Positions 15,590-24,145 of a stretch of 45,920 bases of DNA are shown piece by piece. Source of the stretch: Kosmotoga arenicorallina S304 (GTDB lineage Bacteria > Thermotogota > Thermotogae > Petrotogales > Kosmotogaceae); contig NZ_JFHK01000009.1 in assembly GCF_001636545.1 (NCBI RefSeq), forward strand, positions 1 to 45,920, written 5' to 3'. Within the stretch, counting starts at the first letter, position 1. The number at the start of each line of letters is the position of its first letter. The position numbers were made by a program, and so were the translations under genes. The notes under the pieces are model-generated. The model was not told where the DNA came from, did no database searches, and saw nothing but the letters and a program-made list of their open reading frames with translations.

Positions 15590-16302
15590 TATTGCTTTTT
15601 AGCTGGCACACCGCAATTGGCTGTGAAAAACTTCAGGTCTTTAGTTCTTAGCGCTGTGAGATTACCGCCATATACACATCCTGTGTCCAAACCTATTTTA
15701 TCTTTCAGGATCAACGGTCCACCAAATTTCGGAGTATGACCAAATACAACTATCTTACCTTTTAGAAGGGTTTTTGAATATATGAATTCATCTCTAATCC
15801 AGAGAAGGTCCTGTTCACTTTGTTTAGCCATTTCTATTCCGGGTCTTATCCCTGCGTGCACGAAAAGATATTTGGAGTTTTCATAATAGAGTTTTGTGGC
15901 TTTGAAAAAATCCATATGCCTATCCGGAATATTCTTTATACTACCATAACTACGCAAAGTAGCCTCCATACCGTTCAGTTCCCAATACCTGCCCCAGGGA
16001 CCACCGGATAAGTAATGAAGCAACATAGCTTCGTGATTGCCTCTCAAAAAAATACAACGATATTTCTGGTCGAGGCTTAACAAAAAATCTACCACTTCTT
16101 TTGATTTAGGGCCTCTGTCAATATAATCACCCAAAAAAACGAGTGTATCACTTTTTTTGGGATTAATTTTTTCAATGAGTGATTTAAGAGGATTCAGGCA
16201 ACCGTGAATATCTCCTATTGCGTATAACGTTAGAAGACCCCCCTCATTATAAATAACCAAAGGAGTGAAAAGCCTATTCCCAATATAGGGCTCAAGAGCC
16301 AT
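15586..16302 (-). CDS. PPP-family serine/threonine protein phosphatase
   Basis: A calcineurin-like phosphoesterase of the PPP family (bacterial PrpA/lambda-phosphatase type), about 210-238 residues. All metal-site motifs are present: YAIGDIHGC, FLGDYIDRGP, LRGNHEAM, FVHAGI and FGHTP. It should remove phosphate from Ser/Thr or His residues in the cytoplasm. The start is unclear. The ATG at 16302 gives a 30-residue N-terminal extension overlapping the upstream gene by 73 nt and has no ribosome binding site. GAGGGGGGT lies just before the first conserved residues (LTLYAIGDIHG), but no ATG, GTG or TTG follows it in frame. Confidence 0.85.
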   Translation of the reverse strand: MALEPYIGNRLFTPLVIYNEGGLLTLYAIGDIHGCLNPLKSLIEKINPKKSDTLVFLGDYIDRGPKSKEVVDFLLSLDQKYRCIFLRGNHEAMLLHYLSGGPWGRYWELNGMEATLRSYGSIKNIPDRHMDFFKATKLYYENSKYLFVHAGIRPGIEMAKQSEQDLLWIRDEFIYSKTLLKGKIVVFGHTPKFGGPLILKDKIGLDTGCVYGGNLTALRTKDLKFFTANCGVPAKKQY

Positions 16303-16844
16303 TCAATTTTGCCGGTTTTCGAGAAAAACAACCTGTACAAAATCCCCGCTAATACCACTATGGCAAGCCATTCAAAAAGTCCGGCAAAGGTGAATATATA
16401 CAGCGCCAATCTTTCTGAAATTCCAACAGAATCCTTCTCTACTCTGGAAACTACCCCTTTTCTGAAAAAATATGTCACTCCCACAGTGGCAAGCAACATT
16501 CCCAGCAAATACCAGCAAAATTGGGTTGTGACATAGGAGTTCTCAAAGAGGTCTCTGCTCAAAAAAGACAGCAGCAAGAAATAACCAAAGGCTATTACTT
16601 CTACAAAATCATCGGCAAGAACTTTTCTTAGATAAAGCACTCCCAATTCCCCGGCAACGGCGGCAGCAAATAATAAAATTCCAAGAGAAGTTGTCAGTAG
16701 AGAATCAAAAGTGAAAGCCAGAAAAACGAGAGCTGCCCATATGAAATGTTTCCAGTAGTTCAGCTTTTCAAGATCCTTTAACTTGTAGCTGTTTACAAAG
16801 GCGTGGTCTGCCACAAGATAGCTAACGAGAAAATGCAATGGCAT
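16230..16844 (-). CDS. DUF3307-like multi-pass membrane protein
   Basis: 204 residues with about six hydrophobic segments spread along the length. The N-terminus, FLVSYLVADHAFVNSYKLKDLEK, resembles the opening of DUF3307 proteins (a short helix with a conserved Asp and then a Lys), but that assignment is tentative. Its ATG directly follows the stop of the RND transporter gene (TAA-ATG), with AGGAGGT as binding site inside that gene, so the two are coupled. Function unknown. Confidence 0.6.
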   Translation of the reverse strand: MPLHFLVSYLVADHAFVNSYKLKDLEKLNYWKHFIWAALVFLAFTFDSLLTTSLGILLFAAAVAGELGVLYLRKVLADDFVEVIAFGYFLLLSFLSRDLFENSYVTTQFCWYLLGMLLATVGVTYFFRKGVVSRVEKDSVGISERLALYIFTFAGLFEWLAIVVLAGILYRLFFSKTGKIEWLLSPILGIGFSLLWLFIMRGVF

Positions 16845-19253
16845 TTATCTTCTACCTCCTGTCCTGTTCTTTTCTTTCCATGGTAACACAGGAACCGCCA
16901 TGGTGGCAACAACCAGTGCGATAAAAACACCTGCCGCCATGCTGAGTCCAAAATCCCTTAGCAGCTTTCCCTGTGCAAAGGCAAAGCTTGAAAAGGCGAG
17001 TATAGTCGTTGCCGATGACATGGCAACTGATTTAAGAGTTCTTGCAGTTTCATAGGGATTTTTAGAAGAAGAACTGTGAATCATATGTACAAGACTATCT
17101 ACGCCGATCCCTATTATAAGAGGTGCTGAAATAATCGTGATGAAGGAGGTATCTATGCCCAATATTTCCATGAGCCCAAACATTGCTATGAGAATGCCTG
17201 ACATGAGAATGAGAATTCTTATGCTGTCATATATATTTCTTCTGTCAATCCAGACTATTATGAATACCAGAATGATTGCCACAAGAGAAAGCGGGAACGA
17301 GACGCCTTTAACAGTATCCATGAGATAGTAAAATACCTGAGGATAACCCCCGACATATTCCTGAAGATCCCCCAGGCTGTCGAACAGGGTTTTTATCACG
17401 TTATTCCTGTAAATTCTATTTTTTGGCTCAGCGTTGATAACAAAATATTGCTCGCCATCGGGAGCTTCATAGATTAATTGCTTTTTCAGGGAAGCTGGAA
17501 GATTACCTGCAACGAAATTTATTAATTCATCCGGGTTTTCAATATCTTGTGACTTGTCAATGAGCTCAATAATTGAGTCATAATATTCAGCTTTTTTCAA
17601 GAGGCTCTCCAAAACGGGAGACCCCCTAAATGCGTTGACTTTCTTCACAAGAGACTTAAACTGGGAAAGATATTGTTCCTCATCTCCACGAACCAGATCC
17701 ATGAGTGAAAAGAGGTTTCCAATATGAGGGTTTACTTTTATCTTATCGTATACAGTCTTCAGTTCATCGGGCTTTACAATGAAAGGCACAGTATTTGCAA
17801 TGCTCGCTTTGAATACCCTTTCAATCAAGCTGAGAGTAGAAAGCATCTCTGATTTCTCAGCCATAAGCCCGGGTGGAGTATAGGAAAAGTTGTTTAGATT
17901 GGATATTCCAAGATAGCTCAAAAACATCAGGAAAAGTATCACGACAGTAAGTGATATTCTACGGAATTTTTTCACGGAGCCGGAAATATAGTAAAATACC
18001 TTATCCAGTGAATGAATATTTGCCGCCGCTCCACCTTTACTGATGCTGTTTAAAGAAATCGCTGGCAGGAAAAGGTACATTACCGCAAAAAAAACAGAAA
18101 TACCTATCGAGGTAAGCACGCCGAGCTCTCTAACAGCCGGGGCATTTATCAATGCAAGGATGACAAATACAAGGGCGGTTGTAACCATGCTGACAAGAAG
18201 GGGTTTGGTAATTGCACTGTAAGCATTTGTGAGCATTGAGCGTTGAATTTTGTTTCTTTTTGACTCATCGGATAGCCGGGTAATCATATGAATGCCGTAA
18301 TCTATACCCAGACCAAGAGTAATGGCATTTACGAAGGTCGTTACGATATTAAGCTCTCCAAAGATAAGGTATGCGATTCCCAGAGTAATAAGCATCGCAA
18401 CGATCAAGGAAAGAAAAATGTACAGCGTAATTCTCAAGCTGGAATATGCAGCGTAAAAGAGCAATGCGATCCCGAGAAGCGAAATAATGGTGGTTATAGC
18501 AAAATCACGATTTGCCTGTTTATAAGACTCATAGGTTCCGAAATGATCGCCGGTCAAGCTGTAGTCTATGTTGAAGGGTTTTAAGATGCCCTTTATCCAT
18601 TTCTTCAGTTCGGGTATTGCTTTTGTGACATAGTCTATATCAGCTGAGGTGCCATTTAGTTTCAAACCCATGACAAGAATCATAGGGTCTTCTTCTGGGA
18701 ATTCATCTGGAAGTCTTATATAGCTTTCGTAACTATCCGCTGCTTCGGGGTTGTTGATTTCCCGGTATATGTTCATCAATTGCCATAGAGAAGTGCCTGC
18801 ATTGTGTATTGCGGTAAATTCATAGTTCAGAAGTTTTTCAAAATTGTCACTCAAATCAAAGCTGGCATTGAAAGAAGGCACTTTTTCTGGATCAACAAGA
18901 ACCAAACCCATTGGCCCCAATTCAGATAAATAATCGAATTTCACAAATCCTTTGATGTATGGGGAATCTTTTGAAGAATCAAATAGAGCTCTGGCAGCTC
19001 CCTTTAACTTTTCGATTCCTTGAGAACTTTTTTCAAAGGTTTTTAGCACAACATAAGTGATATCCCCCGTGCTTGAATTCTCCATAAACTCTTTATATCG
19101 CTTTATTACAGGGTCATCCGGCGGAAGGATCTTCATAAGATCTGAATTTACGACCAGCTTACTGGCGTAGTATCCTCCCACTACGGCTAAAAAAATGAAG
19201 ACAGCGATTATGGGCAATTTGTAATTTATTACAAAAGAAGCCAGCTTTCTCAT
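16845..19253 (-). CDS. RND/MMPL-superfamily transporter
   Basis: About 802 residues with the duplicated RND layout. There is one N-terminal membrane helix (about 10-30), a large extracytoplasmic loop (to about 240), five more helices (about 245-390), then a repeat of the same plan from about 425, with a second large loop and a final helix block (about 635-795). The pattern LGLGIDYGIHMITRL in the first half and IGIGVDSLVHMIHSS in the second holds the Asp residues expected for proton coupling. It resembles HAE3/MMPL exporters of lipids or hydrophobic compounds. The substrate is unknown. ATG at 19253, with GGTGG 4 nt upstream; a TTG at 19268 is less likely. Confidence 0.82.
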   Translation of the reverse strand: MRKLASFVINYKLPIIAVFIFLAVVGGYYASKLVVNSDLMKILPPDDPVIKRYKEFMENSSTGDITYVVLKTFEKSSQGIEKLKGAARALFDSSKDSPYIKGFVKFDYLSELGPMGLVLVDPEKVPSFNASFDLSDNFEKLLNYEFTAIHNAGTSLWQLMNIYREINNPEAADSYESYIRLPDEFPEEDPMILVMGLKLNGTSADIDYVTKAIPELKKWIKGILKPFNIDYSLTGDHFGTYESYKQANRDFAITTIISLLGIALLFYAAYSSLRITLYIFLSLIVAMLITLGIAYLIFGELNIVTTFVNAITLGLGIDYGIHMITRLSDESKRNKIQRSMLTNAYSAITKPLLVSMVTTALVFVILALINAPAVRELGVLTSIGISVFFAVMYLFLPAISLNSISKGGAAANIHSLDKVFYYISGSVKKFRRISLTVVILFLMFLSYLGISNLNNFSYTPPGLMAEKSEMLSTLSLIERVFKASIANTVPFIVKPDELKTVYDKIKVNPHIGNLFSLMDLVRGDEEQYLSQFKSLVKKVNAFRGSPVLESLLKKAEYYDSIIELIDKSQDIENPDELINFVAGNLPASLKKQLIYEAPDGEQYFVINAEPKNRIYRNNVIKTLFDSLGDLQEYVGGYPQVFYYLMDTVKGVSFPLSLVAIILVFIIVWIDRRNIYDSIRILILMSGILIAMFGLMEILGIDTSFITIISAPLIIGIGVDSLVHMIHSSSSKNPYETARTLKSVAMSSATTILAFSSFAFAQGKLLRDFGLSMAAGVFIALVVATMAVPVLPWKEKNRTGGRR

Positions 19254-19341
19254 TCCACCACCACTCAAAAGGGCTAAAAACTACACCACTCTATTCGAAT
19301 ATAACAGATAATGACCCTGATTTGTTTCTTTATTAGCGAAA

Positions 19342-20019
19342 TTACTCATTGGTCTGCTTCAGGAAAAAGCGAAGTGGCAGCTCTTCAATTCGATAATTAT
19401 CCAATATGGTCCTGGCTTTCGCTGAAAGATCATCATTATCGCAAATGGCTATCGATCCATTGCCTGATACTGACTTTAAGATATAATCTCCGAGAGACTT
19501 TTCCGTGAGCTCGAAAACTTCGCCCGGGGTGAAATTTTCCTTTGAAATATTTTGATACTCATTATTTGAAATGATACAGAATCCGCTTCCGTATTCAATG
19601 AAAAAGGATCCGTAATCCCTGATTTCCTTGGTTAGCCTTTTTGTCCCGAAAAAATAAGAATATTCACTTTCGGGTATTGCGTTTTTCCCGGTTTCTATAC
19701 GGGCATAGAGAACGAGCTTCTGATATTGTGAGTAATCAACAGAAACCAATCCCAGTTTTCCTTTTCTAGCGATATAGCTCCAGGTACCAAGTCCGAGTTC
19801 TTTTGCGTGTTCTATTACGGCACTTGCATGTGAGATCGCTTTCAGTCTTTCAGCAGCATCTTGTAATGGCTCATAAAGAGCGGGTACAGTGCGAAAAAGA
19901 GGAGCCGGGATTCTCTTGAAAAGCTGCTCTTTGTTATCTATACCCGCTTTATAAAGGATAAAAACACCGAATAATAAAGCTATTAAAGAGAGAATAAGCA
20001 CATAACCGGCAAAGCGCAT
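19342..20019 (-). CDS. Hypothetical membrane-anchored protein
   Basis: 225 residues, not recognised. One hydrophobic segment at residues 5-24 (signal anchor) is followed by a soluble region with no motif I can name. It begins 1 nt after the stop of the C-terminal processing protease gene, so it is very likely translated with it and may act in the same envelope process. A 75-bp gap separates it from the RND gene downstream. Confidence 0.6.
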   Translation of the reverse strand: MRFAGYVLILSLIALLFGVFILYKAGIDNKEQLFKRIPAPLFRTVPALYEPLQDAAERLKAISHASAVIEHAKELGLGTWSYIARKGKLGLVSVDYSQYQKLVLYARIETGKNAIPESEYSYFFGTKRLTKEIRDYGSFFIEYGSGFCIISNNEYQNISKENFTPGEVFELTEKSLGDYILKSVSGNGSIAICDNDDLSAKARTILDNYRIEELPLRFFLKQTNE

Positions 20020-20020
20020 A

Positions 20021-21238
20021 TTATTTTAGTTTTTCTTCGATAACTTTTAGGGCTTCTTTGAGCTGAACATCATTATCAGGATCCAGCTCAACCTTTGACA
20101 CCGTGAGCTCGCTATTGTTATTTGTGCTGATTGTGGCTTCGACGGTTATATCAGGTTCAATGCCTTCTAAGTGAATGTCGGAACCATTTGGTGTAAGATA
20201 ATGCGCTGTTGGCAACCAGATTTCCCCTCCGTTAGATAAGTGGTAAACAGTTTGTACTGCTGCTTTACCAAAGGTCTTTGTTCCAACGACCGTTGCAATA
20301 CCGTGGTCTTTTAACGCACCGGTAAGGATTTCGGAAGCAGATGCACTACCACCATTTACTAGAATTACCATGGGTTTAGCTTTGAGCAATTCACTGAAAT
20401 ATCCGCCCCAGGATCGGTAAACTTCCTTGGATCCTTCCCTGTCCTTAATAGTGATAACCGTTTTCCCTTCAGGAAGAATCAGGCTTGCTATTCGCAAGAC
20501 ACTGCTTAAAAGACCACCGGGATTGTTTCTCAGGTCTATTATTAGACCATCGGAGTTGATTACGTTGCTCAGTGCCTTTTGAAATTCTTCATAGGTCGGT
20601 TCGCTGAATTGGGTTATCCTTATATAGCCAACTTTATTTCCAGAATAATCAATGTGCGAATATTTCACCGTCTTAATCTTGATCTCTGCTCGTGTGATGG
20701 TTATCATCAAAGGTTCTTCAACCCCTTTTCTGAGAACCTTTACCTCCACCTTTGTATCAGGCTCTCCTCTAAGGAGATTGACTGATTCGTAGTATCCTGT
20801 TTCTGAAACAAGATGGCCATCTATTTCCACGATGAGATCGCCTGTAAGGAGTCCTGCTTTTTCAGCAGGGCTATCTACCATAGGAGCAACTACCTCGAGG
20901 CAATCATATTCTGTATTGTATTGAACGACCGCCCCAATTCCTCCGTATTCAGACTTCGTATCAATAACGTTTTCGTTAGTTTCAATTGGGGTAAAATACC
21001 ACGCAAAGGGGTCTTTGAGCCCTTTCATTACGCCTTTCAAGGTTTCATTCAAAATGGTGTCATAATCAATATTTTCCACATCGTAATAAGACTTCTGGAC
21101 ATAGTTCATTATCTCAAAAATCGGCTGAAACTTTGTGAGCATTTCTTCGTATTTCAGGCTTTTAAATGCTCCAAATACAAAAATGCTGGCAATCAGCGCC
21201 GTTATAGCAACCATTTTAAAGATCTTTCTACTCTTCAT
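20021..21238 (-). CDS. ctpA: S41 family C-terminal processing peptidase
   Basis: 405 residues: N-terminal membrane anchor (about 8-24), a PDZ domain (about 95-185, with GGIGAVVQYN and GLLTGDLIVEIDG) and the S41 serine protease domain. The catalytic Ser is in GGSASASEI (Ser300) and the Lys in GTKTFGK (Lys325), 25 residues apart as in the Prc/CtpA family. It should cleave extracytoplasmic proteins near their C-termini. The ATG is preceded by GGGGAGGCG, and the gene overlaps the end of trmI by 11 nt. Confidence 0.92.
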   Translation of the reverse strand: MKSRKIFKMVAITALIASIFVFGAFKSLKYEEMLTKFQPIFEIMNYVQKSYYDVENIDYDTILNETLKGVMKGLKDPFAWYFTPIETNENVIDTKSEYGGIGAVVQYNTEYDCLEVVAPMVDSPAEKAGLLTGDLIVEIDGHLVSETGYYESVNLLRGEPDTKVEVKVLRKGVEEPLMITITRAEIKIKTVKYSHIDYSGNKVGYIRITQFSEPTYEEFQKALSNVINSDGLIIDLRNNPGGLLSSVLRIASLILPEGKTVITIKDREGSKEVYRSWGGYFSELLKAKPMVILVNGGSASASEILTGALKDHGIATVVGTKTFGKAAVQTVYHLSNGGEIWLPTAHYLTPNGSDIHLEGIEPDITVEATISTNNNSELTVSKVELDPDNDVQLKEALKVIEEKLK

Positions 21239-22010
21239 ATTTTTCGCCTCCCCTAGAGACTTTTACTCCAAAGATTAAATAAGCAGTGTGCCCGACCATT
21301 CTATCTTCCGGTCTGAACCTTTTTGGATTTGTTTTCATCTTTCTGATAAAGGTTTCCCAAACCTCTATATCAACAACCTCTTTTTCATTTAGAGATTCGA
21401 GTACTGATTGAACCTGATTGACAGTAGGACAGAGAACGCAAAGCCTTCCTCCGCCTTTGAGTGAGGAAAGGACTTCACTCAAATAGGGAACTGGATCGGG
21501 AACATCCAGAAAAAATGCATCTGCTCCTTTTTCATCAATGCCGTCTCCTATGTCTTTTAATTTGAACTCTACCCTATCCCCTATCCCGAGCTGATCGATG
21601 TTTTCTCTTGCGCGTTCCAGAAATTTTTCTCTTCTCTCATAGGAAACTACTTTTCCTTTTGAGCCGACATATCTTGCAAAAGCACCGGTCATTGAACCGC
21701 TACCCGAGCCACATTCAATTACAAGATCTCCTTCTTTTATATCAAGCATCAGGATGATAAAGCCCATATCTTTCGGGTACACGATTTGTGTTCGCCGATT
21801 CAAATTGAATACATAATCAACGATACCAGGTTTTAAGATGTGAGCTTTGCTCCTGCCTATTTTAATTGTGTCTCCATATTCTTTACCGATGATTTCCTCG
21901 TGCAAAATGTTGCCAAGATGTGTACCGAATATACTGCCTTCTCTCAATGTTATCAAATAACGAGAACCATCATCAGTGAGCACAAGTACCCTATCACCGA
22001 CTCGAATCAA
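21228..22010 (-). CDS. trmI: tRNA (adenine-58-N1)-methyltransferase TrmI
   Basis: About 260 residues with an N-terminal beta-rich domain and a class I S-adenosylmethionine methyltransferase domain. LVIECGSGSGSMTGAFA is the SAM-binding loop, FFLDVPDPVPYL the catalytic Asp segment, and RFRPEDRMVGHTAYLIF the C-terminal family signature. It should form m1A58 in the T loop of tRNAs, which stabilises them at high temperature. The start at the TTG at 22010 gives 7 nt from AGGAGGT; another TTG at 22016 is too close. It overlaps or abuts the repressor gene upstream. Confidence 0.9.
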   Translation of the reverse strand: MIRVGDRVLVLTDDGSRYLITLREGSIFGTHLGNILHEEIIGKEYGDTIKIGRSKAHILKPGIVDYVFNLNRRTQIVYPKDMGFIILMLDIKEGDLVIECGSGSGSMTGAFARYVGSKGKVVSYERREKFLERARENIDQLGIGDRVEFKLKDIGDGIDEKGADAFFLDVPDPVPYLSEVLSSLKGGGRLCVLCPTVNQVQSVLESLNEKEVVDIEVWETFIRKMKTNPKRFRPEDRMVGHTAYLIFGVKVSRGGEKYEE

Positions 22011-22012
22011 GA

Positions 22013-22279
22013 TCAAAACCTCCTGAGTTTCATTATGCTTTCTATAAGGGCATCGAGTTCGGAGATGTCACCCTTTTCATTCATCTCAACTATGCATTTA
22101 TGGGCGTAGCTTTTTGCCACGAGCTCAGAGACTTTCGACAAAGCTGAAACAACCGCGGACACCTGTATCAATATATCGCTGCAATCGCGTTCTTCTTCTA
22201 TCATTCGTTGGAGACCACGAACCTGCCCCTCTATCCTCTTTAGCCGTTTCACCAGATCTTCCTTTGAAATTTCCTCCAT
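22013..22279 (-). CDS. CsoR/RcnR-family (DUF156) transcriptional repressor
   Basis: 88 residues, all-helical DUF156 fold: LVKRLKRIEGQVRGLQRMIEE, then DCSDILIQVSAVVSAL and SYAHKCIVEM. In copper sensors the ligands are Cys, then His four residues before a second Cys. Here Cys33 and Cys62 keep the expected 29-residue spacing, but the His position is Tyr58, with a His only at 60. Two cysteines without the canonical His resemble CstR-type persulfide sensors, so a role in sulfur or thiol stress is plausible but not shown. A DUF156-type operator lies before the glutaredoxin gene at 42.9 kb. It sits 20 nt after the kinase gene. Confidence 0.85.
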   Translation of the reverse strand: MEEISKEDLVKRLKRIEGQVRGLQRMIEEERDCSDILIQVSAVVSALSKVSELVAKSYAHKCIVEMNEKGDISELDALIESIMKLRRF

Positions 22280-22299
22280 CTAATCATTCTCCTTTCTCG

Positions 22300-23412
22300 C
22301 TAATATCTAAATGTGCTTCCGCCTATGAATTCTCTCAATATTGAAGTTCGTGGGATTTCTTCCATAGCAGTAACCGGTAAGAAGTAATCGATGAATCTAA
22401 GCAACCGCTTGGCTTCTGCGAATTCCGGCCTTGAATTGTCTATTTGCAGAAGCAGTGGTTCAGCGAACATCTTCAATACCGCCAGCTCGTATATAAGAGC
22501 TGAATTGAACATCACATCGGCCTGTTCCTGGAAGGGGAATATATATTTTTCTTCACCTTTCCTGACGTTTCCCCACATTTTTATTGTATCAAGAGCAGTG
22601 TGCCCGCGGTAACGATAATCCCTCACTATTCTTCTCAGTAATCTGACATCTGTGGTGGGAATTCTGTTCATATCATCGAGATTCATCTGAGTCAGGGCAC
22701 TTACATATATCTTAAATTTTTTCTCAGGCGGAACATCTTTGCTCAGTTGTTCGTTAAGTCCGTGTATCCCTTCAACGATTATGGGTTGATCTTCATCAAT
22801 TTTTATGGAATTTTTTCTAAATCCGCTTTTCCCCTTTCTGAAATCGAAACTTGCCAGATGCACTTCTTTTCCTTCCATCAGCTGATTCATCTGCTCGTTG
22901 AACAGTTCAAGGTTTAATGCATTTATAGATTCAAAATCATAATTTCCGTCTTCATCTTTTGGTGTTTTCTCTCGATCGACGAAGTAATCATCCAGAGAAA
23001 TTTGTATTGGACGAAAACCGAGAACTTTAAGGTGGAGCATGAGCCTTTTCGAAAAGGTGGTCTTCCCTGAGCTCGATGGGCCTGCAATCAATATCAACCT
23101 TGTTTTTTTCCTTTTTCCTATTTCGTCGGCGATGTTGGCAATCTTCTTTTCATGAAGAGCTTCGGCAATTCTTATCAATTCTGCTGTTTCATCATCTCCT
23201 GAAGCGATAATACTGTTTAGCTCACCCACCGTTTTTACGCCGAGTATTTTTCCCCAATTTTCATGTTCCATAAAGACATTAGCGAGTTTAGGGCGGTCAG
23301 AAAATTCCGGAACTTTTGATGGAGAACTGTTGGTTGGAAGGTTGAGAATGAAGTACTTTTTCTTATAGGGAAGCAACTTGAACCATTTCAAATTGCCTGT
23401 CGAAACAGGCAT
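22300..23412 (-). CDS. Nucleoside (uridine) kinase-like protein, C-terminal part
   Basis: A P-loop kinase part of about 370 residues: ILIAGPSSSGKTTFSKRL (Walker A), QISLDDYFVDRE, IIVEGIHGLNE, NLDDMNRIPTTDVRLLRRIVRD and IFPFQEQADVMFNSALIYE. It belongs to the uridine-kinase/PRK-like proteins that normally carry an N-terminal TGS and ThrRS-like domain in one chain of about 550 residues. The Met at 23412 is internal in the family alignment (YMPVSTGNL). The frame in fact continues upstream through YRCGEFFNYYYGYMP to an A9 run, where it meets the frame of the N-terminal part. The two pieces are therefore one gene interrupted by a +1 frameshift. Strong ribosome binding sites are absent here. Confidence 0.85.
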   Translation of the reverse strand: MPVSTGNLKWFKLLPYKKKYFILNLPTNSSPSKVPEFSDRPKLANVFMEHENWGKILGVKTVGELNSIIASGDDETAELIRIAEALHEKKIANIADEIGKRKKTRLILIAGPSSSGKTTFSKRLMLHLKVLGFRPIQISLDDYFVDREKTPKDEDGNYDFESINALNLELFNEQMNQLMEGKEVHLASFDFRKGKSGFRKNSIKIDEDQPIIVEGIHGLNEQLSKDVPPEKKFKIYVSALTQMNLDDMNRIPTTDVRLLRRIVRDYRYRGHTALDTIKMWGNVRKGEEKYIFPFQEQADVMFNSALIYELAVLKMFAEPLLLQIDNSRPEFAEAKRLLRFIDYFLPVTAMEEIPRTSILREFIGGSTFRY

Positions 23413-23455
23413 ATAGCCATAATAATAATTAAAAAACTCACCACAGCGGTAGATG

Positions 23456-23968
23456 TTAACGGTGCTTTTTTTTTCGGTATTTGAAGAGAATGGCTTTTTC
23501 CCGCTGGTTGTCCTCCGAAAAGAGTTTAATTGCTTCGAACTTGTTGATAGTTTCTTTAATGAAGGGGAGGTCCAGTTCGACTATTTTTTGCATTTCTGAT
23601 TCAATGGCCTTTAGGTCAAGGATGCCCTTCTTCATATCCGGAACTTCACACACCAGACCGGAGCCGAGCGAATGATGAACGTAAAGCTTGACCTTTCCGT
23701 ATAGCTGCCTTACAGCCATAAAGAGGACAAAGAGAATACCTCGTGTGTATATTCTCAGACCGTCTCTATCCCTCAAATCAGCGAATTCAATCTCAACATT
23801 CTGATATATCTTTTTTATCAATTCGGCGATGGAATTATTCAATCTTGCAGCCATAATGGGCGAGTCAAACTTATCCTGGTAAAATTTCGCGATTTCTGAG
23901 AGGGCAATTCCCTCTGGAAAAAAGCCTTCTTCATTGAGGTTTTTTACTTTGACTTTAATTTGTTTCAC
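23456..23968 (-). CDS. Nucleoside kinase-like protein, N-terminal TGS/ThrRS-like part (frameshifted)
   Basis: 170 residues: a TGS-like domain (MKQIKVKVKNLNEEGFFPEG to about residue 60) and part of the threonyl-tRNA-synthetase-like second additional domain (GRIYTRG-like DGLRIYTRGILFVLFMAV, VHHSLGSGLVCEV, LDLPFIKE). These are the usual N-terminal domains of the nucleoside kinase whose P-loop part is at 22300-23412. The frame ends at 23456 soon after the A9 run, reading KYRKKKHR then stop. Removing one A joins it to the kinase frame. GTG start with AAGGGGG about 8 nt upstream. Either an expressed slippage gene, a broken gene, or a sequencing error. Confidence 0.8.
   Translation of the reverse strand: MKQIKVKVKNLNEEGFFPEGIALSEIAKFYQDKFDSPIMAARLNNSIAELIKKIYQNVEIEFADLRDRDGLRIYTRGILFVLFMAVRQLYGKVKLYVHHSLGSGLVCEVPDMKKGILDLKAIESEMQKIVELDLPFIKETINKFEAIKLFSEDNQREKAILFKYRKKKHR
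23466..23474 (-). other. A9 homopolymer at the frameshift junction
   Basis: Nine A residues on the minus strand (CG-A9-GC) stand exactly where the two kinase frames must meet. Zero frame reads CGA-AAA-AAA-AAG-CAC; skipping one A gives CGA-AAA-AAA-AGC-ACC and continues in the kinase frame. Runs of nine A are known sites of RNA polymerase slippage, for example in Thermus dnaX. Confidence 0.75.
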
Positions 23969-23989
23969 GCTTTCATCCCCCTTGCAATC

Positions 23990-24018
23990 TTGACACCTAA
24001 AAAGGGTGGTGTTAGAAT
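23990..24018 (+). promoter_or_regulatory. Promoter of tRNA-Gln
   Basis: TTGACA (23990-23995) and TAGAAT (24013-24018) are 17 bp apart and end 15 bp before the tRNA. The hexamers and spacing are identical to those of the tRNA-Ser/Arg promoter. Confidence 0.9.
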
Positions 24019-24033
24019 CTTTATGTACTGTAT

Positions 24034-24109
24034 TGGGGCGTAGCCAAGTTGGTAAGGCATCAGATTTTGGCTCTGAGATTCGGAGGTTCGAGTCCTCCCG
24101 CCCCAGCCA
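24034..24109 (+). tRNA. tRNA-Gln (anticodon TTG)
   Basis: A 76-nt cloverleaf with encoded CCA. The acceptor stem is TGGGGCG/CGCCCCA, the anticodon stem TCAGA/TCTGA with loop TTTTGGC (anticodon TTG, reading CAA/CAG), the T arm GGAGG-TTCGAGT-CCTCC. The U1-A72 pair is typical of glutamine tRNA. It is a single-gene unit with its own promoter and terminator. Confidence 0.95.
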
Positions 24110-24117
24110 GAACTAAA

Positions 24118-24145
24118 ACGGGGTGGCCTGGCCACCCCGTTTGTT
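24118..24145 (+). terminator. Bidirectional terminator after tRNA-Gln
   Basis: A perfect 11-bp stem, ACGGGGTGGCC with GGCCACCCCGT (24118-24140), is followed by TTGTTTTATT on the plus strand. The minus-strand side is preceded by AAAA, so it may also end the convergent foldase gene, whose stop is at 24146. Confidence 0.88.

Noticed and set aside
23413-23455. Treating the two kinase parts as independent adjacent genes
   Set aside because: The spacer read in the kinase frame supplies the missing family residues, and the apparent start of the second part is an internal Met with no binding site.
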